In this document: positions 62,299-64,000 of the stretch, one piece after another
Position numbering within the stretch: the stretch's first letter is position 1
Layout: every line of letters begins with the position of its first letter
Assembly (NCBI GenBank): GCA_001464665.1
Contig: LNDP01000015.1
Span: forward strand, 186,001 to 250,000
DNA: 64,000 nt
From: Acidobacteria bacterium Ga0074141
GTDB taxonomy: Bacteria > Acidobacteriota > Blastocatellia > Pyrinomonadales > Pyrinomonadaceae
Direction: 5' to 3'
Notes under the pieces: model-generated
Told to the model about the DNA's origin: nothing
The model's database searches: none
What the model saw: only the letters and a program-made list of their open reading frames with translations
Translations under genes and position numbers: made by a program

Positions 62299-63612
62299 AT
62301 GATAATCGTAATTATTGGCGCCCAATGGGGCGATGAGGGCAAGGGAAAGGTCGTCGACCTGCTGGCGGAACGTTTCGATATCGTTTCGCGCTATCAGGGC
62401 GGACACAATGCCGGCCATAGCGTTTACGTCGGCGACCGGGCATTCGTTCTTCGGTTGCTTCCTTCGGGGATAATCCATCCGGACAAGACGTGTGTGCTCG
62501 GGAATGGAATGGTCATCGACCCGAAGGCTTTCTTCGAAGAGGTCGATCAGATCGCTGAAAAAGGCGTCGAGGTCTCGCCTGAACGGCTGAAGGTTTCGAG
62601 CCGGGCGCACCTGATAATGCCCTATCACCGGGCACTTGACCATACCTCGGAAGAACGGCTTGGCAACGAAAAGATCGGCACGACGCTTCGCGGTATCGGC
62701 CCCGCGTACGAGGACAAAGCCGGCCGCCGTGGAATACGCGTTGCCGACGCGATGTCGCCCGAGATATTGAAGCTTCGGATCGAGCGGAACCTCGAGGAAG
62801 CAAACCGGATAATCGTCCTTTTCGGCAATCAGCCGCTCCGGGCGGACGAGATACTCGCCGAGATAACACCTTTGGTCGAGCGGCTCCGGCCGTTCGTTTG
62901 CGAGACCTCACATTTTCTTGCTGAGGCACGCAAAGCAAATAAGAAGATCTTGCTTGAGGGAGCTCAGGCGACGCTGCTCGACGTTGACCACGGAACATAC
63001 CCATACGTAACTTCCTCAAACCCGACGGCCGGCGGTGCCTCGGTCGGGGCGGGAATTCCGCCGCACCACATCACGGGAGTCTTGGGAATTGTTCGGACGT
63101 ACGCGACACGCGTCGGCGAAGGGCCGTTCCCAACGGAGATGCTCGACATCGAAGAGCCGATCGCCCATATCATCCGCGAACGCGGCAACGAATATGGCTC
63201 GGTCACCAAACGGCCGCGGCGGTGCGGCTGGTTTGACGCGGTCGCGACGCGATATGCCGCCGAGCTCAACGGCTTTGATTCGATCGCACTTACAAAGCTC
63301 GATGTGCTCGACGAACTCGATGAGATCAAGGTCTGCGTGGGGTACACCATAAATGGCGAACGTGTTGATACATTTCCCGCTGTCTCGCATGACCTGCGGC
63401 AGATCGAGCCGATCTATGAAACGCTCCCGGGCTGGAAGATGGACACACTTGGAACTACCGAGTTTGTCGAGCTGCCGGAGAATGCCCAAAACTACGTTCG
63501 CTTTCTTTCAGACCGGGTCGGTGTTGAGATCGGACTGATCTCGACCGGGCCGGAACGCGATCAGACCATCATTCTAAAAGATTCGGTGATGGAAGGCTGG
63601 TTCAAGGACTAG
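62299..63612 (+). CDS. purA: Adenylosuccinate synthetase
   Basis: A 437-residue enzyme joining IMP and aspartate with GTP in AMP synthesis. The ATG at 62299 gives MIIVIIGAQWGDEGKGK, with catalytic D12 and the P-loop-like GDEGKGK; GHNAGHSV follows with the catalytic His. GTTLRGIGPAYEDKAGRRGI and TKLDVLDELDEIKVCVGY are further family blocks. It starts one base after the GNAT stop, so glgA-GNAT-purA form one unit. Confidence 0.98.
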   Translation: MIIVIIGAQWGDEGKGKVVDLLAERFDIVSRYQGGHNAGHSVYVGDRAFVLRLLPSGIIHPDKTCVLGNGMVIDPKAFFEEVDQIAEKGVEVSPERLKVSSRAHLIMPYHRALDHTSEERLGNEKIGTTLRGIGPAYEDKAGRRGIRVADAMSPEILKLRIERNLEEANRIIVLFGNQPLRADEILAEITPLVERLRPFVCETSHFLAEARKANKKILLEGAQATLLDVDHGTYPYVTSSNPTAGGASVGAGIPPHHITGVLGIVRTYATRVGEGPFPTEMLDIEEPIAHIIRERGNEYGSVTKRPRRCGWFDAVATRYAAELNGFDSIALTKLDVLDELDEIKVCVGYTINGERVDTFPAVSHDLRQIEPIYETLPGWKMDTLGTTEFVELPENAQNYVRFLSDRVGVEIGLISTGPERDQTIILKDSVMEGWFKD

Positions 63613-63617
63613 TGTGA

Positions 63618-64000
63618 ATGAGCGGTGAGTCGGAGATAAGGGTCGTTACGTTCGACGAGCGGTTCGCTGCGGTTTTTGCCCGCCTGAATTATCGATGGAT
63701 CGAGGAGCATTTCCGCATAGAGCCGCACGACCGCGAATTGCTTGACGCGCCGCTTGAGCAGATCATTGAGCCGGGCGGCGAGGTGTTCTTTGCACTTACA
63801 GACGGCGCGGTCGCGGGAACCGTAGCAATGGTTCGGACCGACGCGGAGACCTACGAGCTGACGAAGATGGCGGTCGATCCCAAGTTTCAGGGCCGGGGTA
63901 TCGCTAATCATCTGATGCATGCTTGCATCGAACTGGCGAAGGCAGACGGGGTTCGAACAATTTTCCTGGAGACTCATTCAAAGCTGCCCGCGGCGATAGC
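63618..64000 (+). CDS. GNAT family N-acetyltransferase, 3' truncated by the window edge
   Basis: The frame opens at the ATG at 63618, five bases after purA, and stays open to the last base; 127 codons are visible. The product starts MSGESEIRVVTFDERF and contains the acetyl-CoA-binding signature in ELTKMAVDPKFQGRGIANHL (motif A, QGRGIA), so it is a GNAT acetyltransferase of about average domain length cut before its end. Substrate unknown; it probably belongs to the purA transcript. Confidence 0.88.
   Translation, partial: MSGESEIRVVTFDERFAAVFARLNYRWIEEHFRIEPHDRELLDAPLEQIIEPGGEVFFALTDGAVAGTVAMVRTDAETYELTKMAVDPKFQGRGIANHLMHACIELAKADGVRTIFLETHSKLPAAI

Overview
The window looks like an ordinary chromosomal stretch from a Gram-negative bacterium. 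Evidence for that envelope type: a BamD-like tetratricopeptide protein, lipoproteins with lipoboxes, MltG, an M48 protease and a type IV pilin. The gene styles (large secreted TPR proteins, a C25 peptidase, long proteins with zinc-ribbon heads, an arginine decarboxylase beside a deoxyhypusine-synthase-like gene) make Acidobacteriota, class Blastocatellia (Pyrinomonadaceae-like), my best guess. This is an inference; no rRNA is present. There is no phage, IS transposase, plasmid or CRISPR array.

Layout. 1-11.6 kb: a truncated membrane/TPR protein, then an acyl-CoA and B12-flavoured group: both halves of an AtuA-type protein as separate genes, an enoyl-CoA hydratase, a stand-alone B12-binding domain, a sterol-desaturase family protein, peptide deformylase and P5C dehydrogenase. 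A small four-helix-bundle gene with matching AT-rich repeats on both sides sits between the small AtuA gene and the hydratase. 11.7-21.1 kb: a translation and envelope run, fmt-trhO-rsmB-PASTA-rpe, then two secreted TPR proteins and a convergent M48 protease. 21.2-27.9 kb: an orphan 1172-residue P-loop ATPase, a DUF2520 protein, and a Fur regulator translationally coupled to an atypical 2Fe-2S protein. 27.9-34.7 kb: an MscS channel fused to a cyclic-nucleotide domain, an Nramp-type transporter with altered metal motifs, gamma-glutamyltransferase, tandem zinc-ribbon membrane paralogues and small proteins. 34.9-44.3 kb: aconitase, a C25 peptidase, tRNA-Arg(CCG), and a minus-strand series mltG-HAD-cyclophilin-dtd-cyclophilin. 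44.3-46.3 kb: a gene-poor stretch with two minisatellites, a Crp/Fnr regulator and a candidate structured RNA ending in a terminator. 46.3-52.8 kb: glutathione peroxidase, SPFH protein, threonine ammonia-lyase, deoxyhypusine-synthase-like protein and speA. 53-64 kb: a pilin behind a convincing sigma-54 promoter, an unknown one-TM protein, then lon-engB, rho, glgA-GNAT-purA and a truncated second GNAT gene.

Stretches over 300 bases without a confident gene: 44328-44980 holds an 18-bp and a 9-bp tandem repeat; 47972-48474 holds a probable gene fragment, its terminator and a promoter for ilvA; 52829-53176 holds the sigma-54 promoter and a long pilin leader.

The least explained items are the orphan GKSHF-type ATPase (21.4-24.9 kb), the structured RNA with a terminator ending at a start codon (45.9-46.05 kb), a similar hairpin abutting glgA (60.2-60.3 kb), the flanked four-helix cassette (2.95-3.39 kb), and the deoxyhypusine-synthase-like/speA pair.
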